Shown: positions 7,592 through 14,948, numbered from the stretch's first letter. The stretch: DNA of 16,281 nt from CAZPBO01 sp964584815 (GCA_964584815.1 CAZPBO010000051.1:1-16281), one strand, 5' to 3'. Notes: generated from the sequence alone by a model not told the origin. Program-made: numbers and translations.

Positions 7592-8917
7592 CTATTTGAC
7601 CTTCTTTATCGCCTCATCAAGTGTTTCAATAACGGTGTCAACATTGTCGTTGGAGAAGATAAGTGGCGGTCTGAAGCGTATGGACTTATCGCGTAAGGGT
7701 AGGCAGAGAAGACCTGCGTCAAAAGCGGCTTTCCAGAGTTTTGCACGGAAGTCAGCGCTTGGTGTATCAAAAGCGAGCATCAATCCCCGTCCACGCACAT
7801 TGGTTATCAGACCGTTCTGTTTCTCTGCCCAATCCTGCAGTGAGGCAAGAAAGTATATGCCCACATCAGATGCGTTTGCGACCAGACCTTCCTCTGATAT
7901 CACCTCAAGATAACGCGCCCCGCGCACAAAATCCACAAGGTTCCCGCCCCAGGTTGAGTTTATCCTCCCCGAAACCGTGAAGACATTTTCCTCCACCTCG
8001 TCCACGCGTTCTGTGGCTATTATGCCGCAGACCTGACTCTTTTTGCCGAAGACGATTATGTCGGGCGCGACGCCGAAATGCTGCCAACACCAAAACTTAC
8101 CTGTCGTCCCACAACCTGTCTGAACCTCGTCAAACACGAGCATCACATCATAACGGTCAGCCAAACTCCTGAGTCCCGCCAGAAATTCGCCACGGAAATG
8201 GTTGTCGCCTCCCTCTCCCTGTATCGGCTCAATTATTATCGCCGCATAACGCCATCCTTCCTCCTTCAACGCGTTTTCAAGGGTTGCCAGAACCTCTGCT
8301 TCTTTCGCCGCGACATCTGCCTCAACTTCCTCCGTAACGGGGAATGTGAGTTTGGGGTTCGGCAGCATAAGCCATTGAAGCCGTGGGAACAGGTCAATCT
8401 TTGCGCCGCTAATGTGTGTGCAGGAAAGGGCGTAACCTGTTCTGCCGTGAAACGCCTCATCAAAGTAGACCACCTTGTCTGCAGGTGGTTTTCCGAGAGT
8501 GGCGTTCTTTTTGGACTTCCAGTCAAAGGCGCATTTGAGGGCGTTTTCCACCGCTACGGCACCGCCAGCAACGAAGAAGAGATGCTTAAATCCGCGCGGA
8601 GATGCAATTCGGGCAAAAACATCCACCGATTCGGCAAGAAGCGTTGTGTAGACATCAGAGTTGGCGGGGTTGGCAAGCGCCGCCTCAAGAAGGCGCTCTT
8701 TGAAACCCTCCTCCAGCACTGCGGGGTGGTTGTGCCCAAGCGGCAGCGAGGCAAAGTAACTGTAGCAGTCCAGAAAAAGTTTTCCTGTTGCCGCATCTTT
8801 CAACCAGACCCCTTCACTGCCTTTTAAGTCCACCACTATGGGGAAACCGTCCACAAGAATGTGTTTGGAGAGCCGCTCCAGAACTTCAGCCGCTTTGATA
8901 GAACAGGAAACTACCAT
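7592..8917 (-). CDS. lat: L-lysine 6-aminotransferase-like class III PLP aminotransferase
   Basis: Class III (ornithine/acetylornithine-type) PLP enzyme of 441 residues. Strings typical of L-lysine epsilon-aminotransferase, as in mycobacterial Lat, are seen in order: LVDGFPIVVDLKGSEGVWL, NPANSDVYTT, FFVAGGAVAVENALKCAFDW, HGRTGYALS, IIEPIQGEGGDNHFR, LVFDEVQTGCGTTGKFW, the PLP-lysine segment FGKKSQVCG (about residue 290), SGRINSTWGGN, and FRPPL near the end. The known reaction is lysine plus 2-oxoglutarate to aminoadipate semialdehyde plus glutamate. It is the first gene of an operon with argG and argH, so a role on ornithine or acetylornithine (replacing ArgD) is possible but unproven. ATG 8917 has GGAGG 7 nt upstream. 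Family assignment is firm; substrate is inferred. Confidence 0.88.
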   Translation of the reverse strand: MVVSCSIKAAEVLERLSKHILVDGFPIVVDLKGSEGVWLKDAATGKLFLDCYSYFASLPLGHNHPAVLEEGFKERLLEAALANPANSDVYTTLLAESVDVFARIASPRGFKHLFFVAGGAVAVENALKCAFDWKSKKNATLGKPPADKVVYFDEAFHGRTGYALSCTHISGAKIDLFPRLQWLMLPNPKLTFPVTEEVEADVAAKEAEVLATLENALKEEGWRYAAIIIEPIQGEGGDNHFRGEFLAGLRSLADRYDVMLVFDEVQTGCGTTGKFWCWQHFGVAPDIIVFGKKSQVCGIIATERVDEVEENVFTVSGRINSTWGGNLVDFVRGARYLEVISEEGLVANASDVGIYFLASLQDWAEKQNGLITNVRGRGLMLAFDTPSADFRAKLWKAAFDAGLLCLPLRDKSIRFRPPLIFSNDNVDTVIETLDEAIKKVK

Positions 8918-9100
8918 CACAAATCCTCCAAAATTAATGACTTACAAGGGAAAGGTGAGCAGGAAAAGATGGAATGATAGTGGTAGGCGCGTTAGCGCCT
9001 TCGTCGGTGACGATGCAGTATGTTCCAGACAGAAACAAACACCACAAAGACTTCCGAAAAAAGCCTGACGGTTATATAATCAGTGGCGATGGAGGTGTCA

Positions 9101-9114
9101 AGCATTATTATGCA
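9101..9114. promoter_or_regulatory. ARG-box-like operator candidate
   Basis: AGCAT-TATT-ATGCA is an imperfect palindrome with the layout of ArgR/AhrC boxes (TGAAT-W4-ATTCA): seven of ten arm positions match and the spacer is all A/T. It lies 20 bp downstream of the TATAAT at 9075-9080 and between two arginine-related operons. No argR gene is visible in the window, so this is inference from sequence and location. Confidence 0.3.
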
Positions 9115-9186
9115 AAAGTGGCGAAAAATTTTGCGCACCGTTTCAGTTTTTGCTTGACCCGACTGGGATAAAACAGAATTAAGGAA

Positions 9187-9198
9187 GCAAAATTTTGC
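9187..9198. repeat. Perfect 12-bp palindrome before carA
   Basis: GCAAAATTTTGC is a perfect palindrome ending directly at the carA ribosome site. Its right 10 bases, AAAATTTTGC, recur at 9125-9134. It could be an operator that also blocks ribosome access; no known regulator is assigned. Confidence 0.4.
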
Positions 9199-9209
9199 AG
9201 GAAAGAGTT

Positions 9210-10277
9210 ATGAAGGCGTTTCTTGAGTTGGCGGATGGCACAAAGTTGTATGGAGAGGCGAAGGGGGCGCTGCGCTCCGTCTCCGGGGAGGTTGTTTTCA
9301 ACACATCTATGGTGGGTTATCCTGAAGCGATAAGCGACCCGTCCTATTACGGGCAGATACTGGTGTTTACGCAGCCGATGATAGGCAATTATGGGGTTCC
9401 TGTGTCTGGCAGGGATAGGTGGGGTCTACCTTTGGGTCTGGAGTCTTACCGTGCGCAGGTTCGTGGTATTGTTGTGCAGGAATTGTGGGAGGGTGTTGGG
9501 CATCCTGAGATGGAGCGGCGGCTTGTGGATTGGTTGTGTCAGGAAGGGGTTGTGGCGTTATGCGGGGTGGACACCCGCGCGTTGACGAAGCGCCTGCGGG
9601 AGTGTGGCACGATGTTGGGGCGGATTGTGGTGAACGGGGATGTTCCGGAGTGGGATGACCCGAACGCGCGGGATGTTTTAAGGGATGTGGTCTGGCTGGG
9701 GAGACGGCGGTTTGGGAGTGGCAAAAGGCGGGTTCTTGTTGTTGACTGCGGCTGCAAAGCATCAATTCTGCGCAGCCTTCTTGAGCGGGAGGTCACAGTT
9801 TTGACGCTGCCGTATGGTGAGGACATTTTAAGGTGCGTTGACGATGTGGATGGTGTTTTGTTGAGCAACGGACCTGGGGATCCCGCAAAGGCTGAGCGGC
9901 TGATAGAGCAGGTGAGGGAGTTGTTGCGGCGCGGTGTAGCGGTGTTTGGGATATGTCTTGGGAATCAGATTCTTGGGCTTGCGGCGGGTGCGAGGACATA
10001 CAAACTGCGTTACGGGCATCGCTCTTCCAACCAGCCGGTGGAGGATTTGCGCACAGGGAGGGGTTTTGTGACGAGTCAGAACCACGGATTTGCTGTGGAT
10101 GGGGGGAGTCTGCCGTCTGGTTGGGAGGTGACGCACAGAAACGCCAATGATGGGACGGTTGAGGGTGTGGCGGCTGATGGTCTGCGGGCGTTTGGGGTGC
10201 AGTTCCATCCTGAGGCGCGTCCTGGACCTACGGATGCGGCTTATCTGTTTGACACCTTCTTGGAGGCGCTGGTTTGA
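9210..10277 (+). CDS. carA: Carbamoyl-phosphate synthase small subunit (glutaminase)
   Basis: Hydrolyses glutamine and passes ammonia to CarB for carbamoyl phosphate, used for citrulline/arginine and pyrimidines. The N-terminal CarA domain shows GEVVFNTSMVGYPEAISDPSYYGQI at the start. The class I glutamine amidotransferase domain has GICLGNQ with nucleophile Cys249, YGHRSSNQPV, SQNHGFAVD, and QFHPEARPGP with catalytic His333 and Glu335. The residue after CLG is Asn252 where most homologues have His (GICLGHQ). 355 residues is slightly shorter than E. coli CarA (382). I prefer ATG 9210 (AGGA 7 nt upstream, normal N-terminus) to the TTG at 9195. The stop overlaps the carB TTG start (TTGA), so the subunits are translationally coupled. 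Confidence 0.96.
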   Translation: MKAFLELADGTKLYGEAKGALRSVSGEVVFNTSMVGYPEAISDPSYYGQILVFTQPMIGNYGVPVSGRDRWGLPLGLESYRAQVRGIVVQELWEGVGHPEMERRLVDWLCQEGVVALCGVDTRALTKRLRECGTMLGRIVVNGDVPEWDDPNARDVLRDVVWLGRRRFGSGKRRVLVVDCGCKASILRSLLEREVTVLTLPYGEDILRCVDDVDGVLLSNGPGDPAKAERLIEQVRELLRRGVAVFGICLGNQILGLAAGARTYKLRYGHRSSNQPVEDLRTGRGFVTSQNHGFAVDGGSLPSGWEVTHRNANDGTVEGVAADGLRAFGVQFHPEARPGPTDAAYLFDTFLEALV

Positions 10278-13200
10278 GGAAGGTGCTGCTTTTGGGCAGC
10301 GGCGCGTTGAAAATCGGTGAAGCAGGTGAGTTTGACTATTCAGGCTCTCAGGCGATAAAGGCGTTCAAGGAAGAGGGGTTGGAGGTGGTGCTTGTCAACC
10401 CCAACATAGCGACGGTGCAGACGGATGTGGACTTTGCGGACAGGGTATATTTTCTTCCTGTTGAGCCGCACTTTGTGGAGGAGGTGATAAAGAAGGAGCG
10501 TCCTGACGGGATAGCGTGTTCGTTTGGTGGGCAGACGGCGCTGAACTGCGCGGTTGCTTTGGAGGAAGCAGGTGTTCTTTGGCGTTATGGTGTTGAGGTT
10601 TTGGGGACGCCGATAAAGGCGATAAAGGACACAGAGGACAGAGCGCGTTTTGCGGGTCGCCTGCATCAATGGGGCGTGCCGACCCCGCCGGGCGAGACGG
10701 TGAGGGATGTTGAGGATGGGGTTTCTGTGGCGGGCAGTATTGGGTATCCGGTGATGGTGCGGATGGCGTTTGCTTTGGGCGGGCGTGGCAGCGGTGTAGC
10801 GCGCGATGAGGGGAGCCTGCGCAAGTTGCTGACGGAGGCGCTGCGGGCAGCCCCACAAGCGCTGATTGAGCCGTATCTTGCGAAATGGCGCGAGGTGGAA
10901 TACGAGGTGATGCGCGATGCGTATGACAACTGTATCTGCATCTGCAATATGGAGAATTTTGACCCGATGGGTATCCATACGGGGGAGTCAATAGTTGTGG
11001 CGCCGAGCCAGACGCTGACAAACGACGAATACCACGCTCTACGCGAGGCGGCGATAAAGGTGGTGCGCGGACTGGGTGTTGTGGGAGAATGCAATGTCCA
11101 GTTCGCCTTAAGCCACGACGGAAGCAAGTTCTATGTGATAGAGGTGAATGCACGGCTTTCTCGCTCCAGCGCTCTTGCGTCCAAAGCCACAGGATATCCA
11201 ATCGCTTACATTGCGGCACACCTTGCGCTGGGGCGCAGTCTGCTTGAGTTGAAAAACCGCATAACAGGTGTGACCTGTGCGCTTTTTGAGCCGGCACTGG
11301 ACTATGTGGTCGTGAAGGTGCCACGCTGGGACCTTAACAAGTTTGCCTATGTGGATGAGCGGATAGGAACGGAGATGAAGTCGGTGGGGGAGGTGATGGC
11401 GATAGGGCGCGTCTTTGAGGAGGCATTGCAGAAAGCGCTGCGGATGAGCGAGATAAGCCGTTATGGGCTTGAGGGCAACAGAGCATTTGAGGATTTGGAT
11501 GCTGCGCTGTCGGAGCCAACGCCGCAGAGGGTGTTCGCTGTGGCGGCGGCACTACGACGCGGCTACTCCATCCACAAAATCTTTCAGTTGACAGGAATAT
11601 CTCCCCATTTCCTTGAAAGGATAAAGCGGATTGTGGACACCGAACACCGTCTTGCTGGTGAGCCTCTAACACGGGGGTTGCTGCTTTTCGCCAAGCGATT
11701 GGGTTTCTCAGACGCCCAGGTTGCCGCCGCTACAGGGAGGACGGAGGAGGATGTGCGGGCGTTGCGCCAAAAATGGCGCATCCGTCCTGTGGTGAAGCGC
11801 ATAGACACCCTCGCCGCCGAGTATCCCGCAAAAACCAACTACCTCTACCTCACATACAACGCCGCAGAAAGCGACATACCGCCCGCACGACGCCAGAAAA
11901 AGCGCTCCGTTCTCGTTTTGGGCTCAGGTCCTTACCGCATCGGCTCTTCCATTGAGTTTGACTGGTGCTGTGTTCAGTGCGTGCGGCGACTGCGCCAACT
12001 CAAATACCGCGCTATAATGCTTAACTGCAATCCTGAGACCGTCTCCACCGACTATGATGAATGTGACGCGCTCTATTTTGATGAGTTGACGCTTGAGCGC
12101 GTGCTAGACATATGGGAGCACGAGAAACCACGCGGTGTTGTGGTCAGTATGGGAGGGCAGACGCCCAACTCGCTTGCTTTGCCACTTGCACGGCGCGGGG
12201 TGCAGATTCTCGGAACAAGTCCACAGTCCATAGACCGTGCCGAAGACAGAAACAAATTCTCCTCGCTGCTGGATGAGTTGGGTGTTGAGCAGCCTGAATG
12301 GGTGTCGGCGGACAGCGTGGATGCGGCGTTAAGATTTGCCGCGCGGGTGGGATATCCGCTGCTTGTGCGCCCATCATATGTGCTGAGCGGCGCGGCAATG
12401 CGCGTGGTCTATAACGAACGACAGTTGCTGGCTGCCCTGACTCAGGCTGCCGACTGCTCGCCTGAACATCCGGTTGTCGTCTCAAAATTTATTGAAAACG
12501 CCAAAGAGATAGAATTTGATGGCATAGCCGCAGAAGGCGAAGTGAAACTCTACGCGATAACAGAGCATGTTGAGGACGCAGGCGTTCATTCAGGCGATGC
12601 GACACTGCTGCTGCCTGCACAGAGAATCTGGGTTGAGACGCAGCGGCGGATAAAGCGGATAGCACAGCAAGTAGCGCGGCAACTCCATATCTGCGGTCCC
12701 TTCAATATCCAGTTCCTCGCCAAAGAGAACCGAATAAAGATAATTGAGTTGAACCTTCGTTCCTCACGCACATTTCCGTTTGTGAGCAAGGTTTACGGTC
12801 GCAACTTCGCGGCTGTGGCAACCGATGCGTTGCTTGGCAGACCACTTGAGCGCACCCGTAAACTTGAGGTGGAACATGTAGCCGTCAAGGTTCCACAGTT
12901 CTCGTTTGAGCGTCTCAAAGGCGCTGACCCCATTGTCGGCGTTGAGATGCGCTCAACAGGCGAGGTAGCCTGCATCGGCGAGACGGCAGAGGAGGCGTTC
13001 CTGAAAGCACTCTGCGCCACAGGCTTCCCCGTTGAAATCCGTGGCGTCTTCCTTGATGTGGTCAATGAACGCGAAAGGTTCAGATTCATTGAGCCGGTTG
13101 AGACACTCATCCGAACAAGACGCTTAAAAATTTACGCGCCAGAACCGTTCTGGGCTTTCCTGCGCTATCACGGCTGCCGCGTTGAGCGCCTAGATTATGC

Positions 13201-13426
13201 CGATTTAAGGGACGCTATCCTGCGCGGAGACATAGATGTGATGATTCAGATAAGTCGCGACGCATCAGAAGAGGCGCTTGAATGGGGTTACGGCTGGCGC
13301 CGAACAGCAGTTGACCTCAATGTGCCCGTCCTGACAAACACAAAATCGGCTCGCCTACTGCTCGTCTCTCTCTCCCAAGACACTGTGGTTAGGGGCATAC
13401 ACGACTGGTCGTATTACTGCGGATAG
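10274..13426 (+). CDS. carB: Carbamoyl-phosphate synthase large subunit
   Basis: Makes carbamoyl phosphate from bicarbonate, two ATP and ammonia delivered by CarA. 1050 residues in two homologous synthetase halves: the first (about 1-395) begins GSGALKIGEAGEFDYSGSQA and carries VNPNIATVQTD, the second (about 541-930) begins LGSGPYRIGSSIEFDWCCV. Between them is a helical oligomerisation linker with RGYSIHKIFQLTGISPHFLE. The end (about 945-1050) is a methylglyoxal-synthase-like regulatory domain with RRTAVDLNVPVLTN. The strings GEFDYSGSQA, NPNIA and RRTAVD match the eukaryotic CPS1/Bacteroidota type rather than E. coli (EFDYSGAQACKAL, VNSNPATIMTD). The TTG start has GGAGG exactly 7 nt upstream and overlaps the carA stop. 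A stop at 13424-13426 gives a near full-length protein (E. coli 1073). Confidence 0.97.
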   Translation: MRKVLLLGSGALKIGEAGEFDYSGSQAIKAFKEEGLEVVLVNPNIATVQTDVDFADRVYFLPVEPHFVEEVIKKERPDGIACSFGGQTALNCAVALEEAGVLWRYGVEVLGTPIKAIKDTEDRARFAGRLHQWGVPTPPGETVRDVEDGVSVAGSIGYPVMVRMAFALGGRGSGVARDEGSLRKLLTEALRAAPQALIEPYLAKWREVEYEVMRDAYDNCICICNMENFDPMGIHTGESIVVAPSQTLTNDEYHALREAAIKVVRGLGVVGECNVQFALSHDGSKFYVIEVNARLSRSSALASKATGYPIAYIAAHLALGRSLLELKNRITGVTCALFEPALDYVVVKVPRWDLNKFAYVDERIGTEMKSVGEVMAIGRVFEEALQKALRMSEISRYGLEGNRAFEDLDAALSEPTPQRVFAVAAALRRGYSIHKIFQLTGISPHFLERIKRIVDTEHRLAGEPLTRGLLLFAKRLGFSDAQVAAATGRTEEDVRALRQKWRIRPVVKRIDTLAAEYPAKTNYLYLTYNAAESDIPPARRQKKRSVLVLGSGPYRIGSSIEFDWCCVQCVRRLRQLKYRAIMLNCNPETVSTDYDECDALYFDELTLERVLDIWEHEKPRGVVVSMGGQTPNSLALPLARRGVQILGTSPQSIDRAEDRNKFSSLLDELGVEQPEWVSADSVDAALRFAARVGYPLLVRPSYVLSGAAMRVVYNERQLLAALTQAADCSPEHPVVVSKFIENAKEIEFDGIAAEGEVKLYAITEHVEDAGVHSGDATLLLPAQRIWVETQRRIKRIAQQVARQLHICGPFNIQFLAKENRIKIIELNLRSSRTFPFVSKVYGRNFAAVATDALLGRPLERTRKLEVEHVAVKVPQFSFERLKGADPIVGVEMRSTGEVACIGETAEEAFLKALCATGFPVEIRGVFLDVVNERERFRFIEPVETLIRTRRLKIYAPEPFWAFLRYHGCRVERLDYADLRDAILRGDIDVMIQISRDASEEALEWGYGWRRTAVDLNVPVLTNTKSARLLLVSLSQDTVVRGIHDWSYYCG

Positions 13427-13456
13427 CAGGGATTTATCAACAATCAAAGAAAACCG

Positions 13457-13490
13457 TTGACAATAGTTGTTATAGTGTTTCAATTATAAC
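13457..13490 (+). promoter_or_regulatory. Promoter/operator candidate for the peroxide-superoxide defence cluster
   Basis: TTGACA at 13457-13462 is a perfect -35 hexamer. An inverted repeat lies at 13469-13490: arms GTTATAGT and AATTATAAC meet around a short centre, matching at seven of eight arm positions. The half-sites TTATAGT and ATTATAA resemble PerR half-sites (TTATAAT/ATTATAA) but are 6 bp apart instead of 1. TATAAC at 13485-13490 could be the -10, though 22 bp from TTGACA is too far for a standard promoter. A redox repressor site is inferred. Confidence 0.4.
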
Positions 13491-13524
13491 GATGTAGTTC
13501 TAATGCCTGTTTGGAGGAGCAATT

Positions 13525-14178
13525 ATGGAAATGACAATTCCGCTTCTTGGCGAGGCTTTTCCCAAAATGACGGTTCAGACAACACACGGTAAAAAGACTG
13601 TTCCCGATGACTATGCGGGTAAATGGCTTGTGTTCTTCTCCCATCCTGCTGACTTCACACCCGTCTGCACGACAGAATTCGTTGCTTTCCAGAAACGATA
13701 CGAACAGTTTAAGAACCTCAACTGCGAGTTGATTGGGCTCTCCATAGACCAGGTCTTCTCTCATATTAAGTGGATTGAGTGGATAAAGGACAAACTTGAT
13801 GTGGAGATAGAATTTCCCGTGATAGCCGACGACACAGGTCGTGTGGCGAAGCGGTTGGGTCTTATCCATCCTGCCAAGGGCACAAGCACCGTGCGGGCTG
13901 TTTTTGTGATTGACCCAAAAGGAATCGTGCGCACAATCATCTATTATCCGCCCGAATTGGGACGCAACATGGACGAGATTCTGCGTGTCGTCAAAGCCCT
14001 TACAATAAGTGACAAACACGGTGTCGCCATGCCCGCAAACTGGCCCGAGAACGAACTGGTAGGCAGCAATGTCATCCTGCCACCACCCAAAGACATACAA
14101 ACTGCCCAAGAACGCCTCAAAGGCGAAGGCTACAAATGCTATGACTGGTGGCTATGCCACAAACCGCTCAAAAGTTAG
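13525..14178 (+). CDS. Peroxiredoxin (Prx6/archaeal AhpC2-type)
   Basis: Thiol peroxidase that reduces hydrogen peroxide and alkyl hydroperoxides in the cytoplasm. The peroxidatic site is HPADFTPVCTTEF with Cys48. The family arginine lies in the block STVRAVFVIDPKGIVR. The long C-terminal part (PELGRNMDEILRVVKAL, then MPANWPENE) is typical of the Prx6 subfamily, here 217 residues. It ends GYKCYDWWLCHKP, with two cysteines at about 205 and 211. This arrangement is known from archaeal homologues, where one of the pair acts as resolving cysteine, so it probably works as a 2-Cys enzyme. Start ATG 13525 has GGAGG 7 nt upstream. First gene of the oxidative-stress cluster, 11 nt before desulfoferrodoxin. 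The electron donor is not apparent. Confidence 0.95.
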   Translation: MEMTIPLLGEAFPKMTVQTTHGKKTVPDDYAGKWLVFFSHPADFTPVCTTEFVAFQKRYEQFKNLNCELIGLSIDQVFSHIKWIEWIKDKLDVEIEFPVIADDTGRVAKRLGLIHPAKGTSTVRAVFVIDPKGIVRTIIYYPPELGRNMDEILRVVKALTISDKHGVAMPANWPENELVGSNVILPPPKDIQTAQERLKGEGYKCYDWWLCHKPLKS

Positions 14179-14189
14179 GAGGAATTGCA

Positions 14190-14579
14190 ATGGCGAAAAG
14201 GTATGAGATTTACCGCTGCGAGGTGTGCGGAAATATAGTGGAAGTGCTCGTTGGCGGTGTTGGCAAACTTGTCTGCTGCGGGAAACCCATGACTCTCCTT
14301 GCAGAAGCAAAAGAGGACCCAGGTTATGAAAAACACCTCCCTATCGCTGAGGAAACAGAGCACGGATTGAAAGTAAAGGTTGGTAGCGTTCCTCATCCGA
14401 TGGAGGAGAAGCACCACATAGTTATGGTGGAGGTTGTGACAGAAAACGGGGTTCATCGTCGTTACCTTAAGCCGGGCGAGGCTCCCGAGGCGGTGTTTTG
14501 CTCTGTAGGCGAAAAACCTGTTGCGCTGAGGGAATACTGCAACCTGCACGGGTTGTGGCGTAACGAGAGGATGGGTTAA
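14190..14579 (+). CDS. dfx: Desulfoferrodoxin (2Fe superoxide reductase)
   Basis: Reduces superoxide to hydrogen peroxide without making oxygen, a typical anaerobe defence. 129 residues. The N-terminal rubredoxin-like centre I has all four ligands Cys10, Cys13, Cys29 and Cys30. The catalytic centre II ligands are His49, His69, His75, Cys117 and His120 within KHLPI, GSVPHPMEEKHH and EYCNLHG; the catalytic Glu47-Lys48 pair precedes His49. I chose ATG 14190 because AGGAGG overlaps the TAG stop of the peroxiredoxin gene with 7-nt spacing; a start at 14148 would lie inside that gene. The peroxide it makes is the substrate of the upstream peroxiredoxin and the downstream rubrerythrin, so the cluster forms a pathway. 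Confidence 0.97.
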   Translation: MAKRYEIYRCEVCGNIVEVLVGGVGKLVCCGKPMTLLAEAKEDPGYEKHLPIAEETEHGLKVKVGSVPHPMEEKHHIVMVEVVTENGVHRRYLKPGEAPEAVFCSVGEKPVALREYCNLHGLWRNERMG

Positions 14580-14664
14580 GAAAGCCCGCAGGCGCTCTTT
14601 ATGCTGGATAAGGAACTATCCACAAGTTCAACCCGCCTGCGCAAAACAGATAGAAGGGAGTCAC
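14580..14664 (+). other. Structured gap between dfx and the fprA remnant
   Basis: 85 nt with two nested inverted repeats: CGCAGGCG (14587-14594) pairs with CGCCTGCG (14634-14641), and inside it TGGATA (14605-14610) pairs with TATCCA (14617-14622) around a 6-nt loop. It could be an RNA processing or attenuation hairpin; no poly-T tract follows. A GGGAG ribosome site at 14656-14660 serves the next frame. Confidence 0.3.
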
Positions 14665-14938
14665 ATGTTCAAAGCGGTCAAAGTAACAGAGCAAGTTTTC
14701 TGGGTTGGGCTGTGGATTGGGGTGTGCGCGATTTTCACGGCTGCCTCACCCGCCGCGGCACAACCCACAACGCGTTCCTAATCACCGCAAAGAGATGAAA
14801 ACAGAACCAGAAGAACCTATTTGTGTGCAGTTTGCCCCTACAGAAAAAGATTTGGACAGATGTCTTGATTTGGGCGCAAGAACAGGGAAAAGATTTGAAA
14901 GGCGGCAGACGGCGAGTAAACTCCCCCTGCACTTGTAG
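14665..14938 (+). pseudogene. fprA: Flavodiiron protein (FprA) remnant, frameshifted and internally deleted
   Basis: Flavodiiron proteins (about 400 residues) reduce oxygen to water using a diiron site and FMN. Only the two ends are left. From ATG 14665 the frame gives MFKAVKVTEQVFWVG, the standard start. The continuation AVDWGVRDFHG...RRGTTHNAFLI is in another frame from 14709; one extra G at 14707-14709 would rejoin them. That frame stops at 14796-14798. A third frame from about 14795 gives EEPICVQFAPTEKDLDRCLDLGARTGKRF, which fits the usual C-terminal tail (PTEEDLxRCxELG), and stops at 14936-14938. The iron-ligand HxExD motif, the rest of the beta-lactamase-like domain and the flavodoxin domain, about 300 codons, are missing. 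The final TAG overlaps the next ribosome site as in the intact neighbours. The N-terminal match is strong, the C-terminal one moderate. An assembly error remains possible. Confidence 0.75.
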
Positions 14939-14948
14939 GAGTTTTGCT

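Larger units (their letters stand above)
8930..9209. promoter_or_regulatory. Divergent control region between lat-argGH and carAB
   Basis: About 280 nt without a convincing gene. It holds: a short hairpin AGGCGC-GTTA-GCGCCT at 8985-9000; a perfect -10-like TATAAT at 9075-9080 on the + strand, with only a weak TTCCGA -35 17 nt upstream; an ARG-box-like site at 9101-9114; and two copies of AAAATTTTGC, at 9125-9134 and 9189-9198. A 65-codon open frame at 8974-9171 has no ribosome site or recognisable domain and was not called as a gene. Both flanking operons serve arginine synthesis, so shared regulation here is a reasonable inference. Confidence 0.5.

Noticed and set aside
8974..9171. Open frame of 65 codons in the gap before carA.
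   Set aside because: No ribosome site, no recognisable domain, and it covers the candidate promoter and operator sites.
13457..13490. Standard sigma-70 promoter with TTGACA and TATAAC.
   Set aside because: The 22-bp spacing is too long; at 17 bp the -10 would be TCAATT, which is poor. Kept only as a regulatory candidate.
14665..14781. A 38-codon frame from ATG 14665 that looks like a signal peptide (hydrophobic core then AxA).
   Set aside because: The first 15 codons are the FprA start; the hydrophobic part appears only because of the frameshift.
14823..14948. N-terminal extension of the 4Fe-4S protein to 14823.
   Set aside because: The GTG at 14949 has a well-spaced AGGAG and matches the family N-terminus; the extension crosses the fprA remnant.
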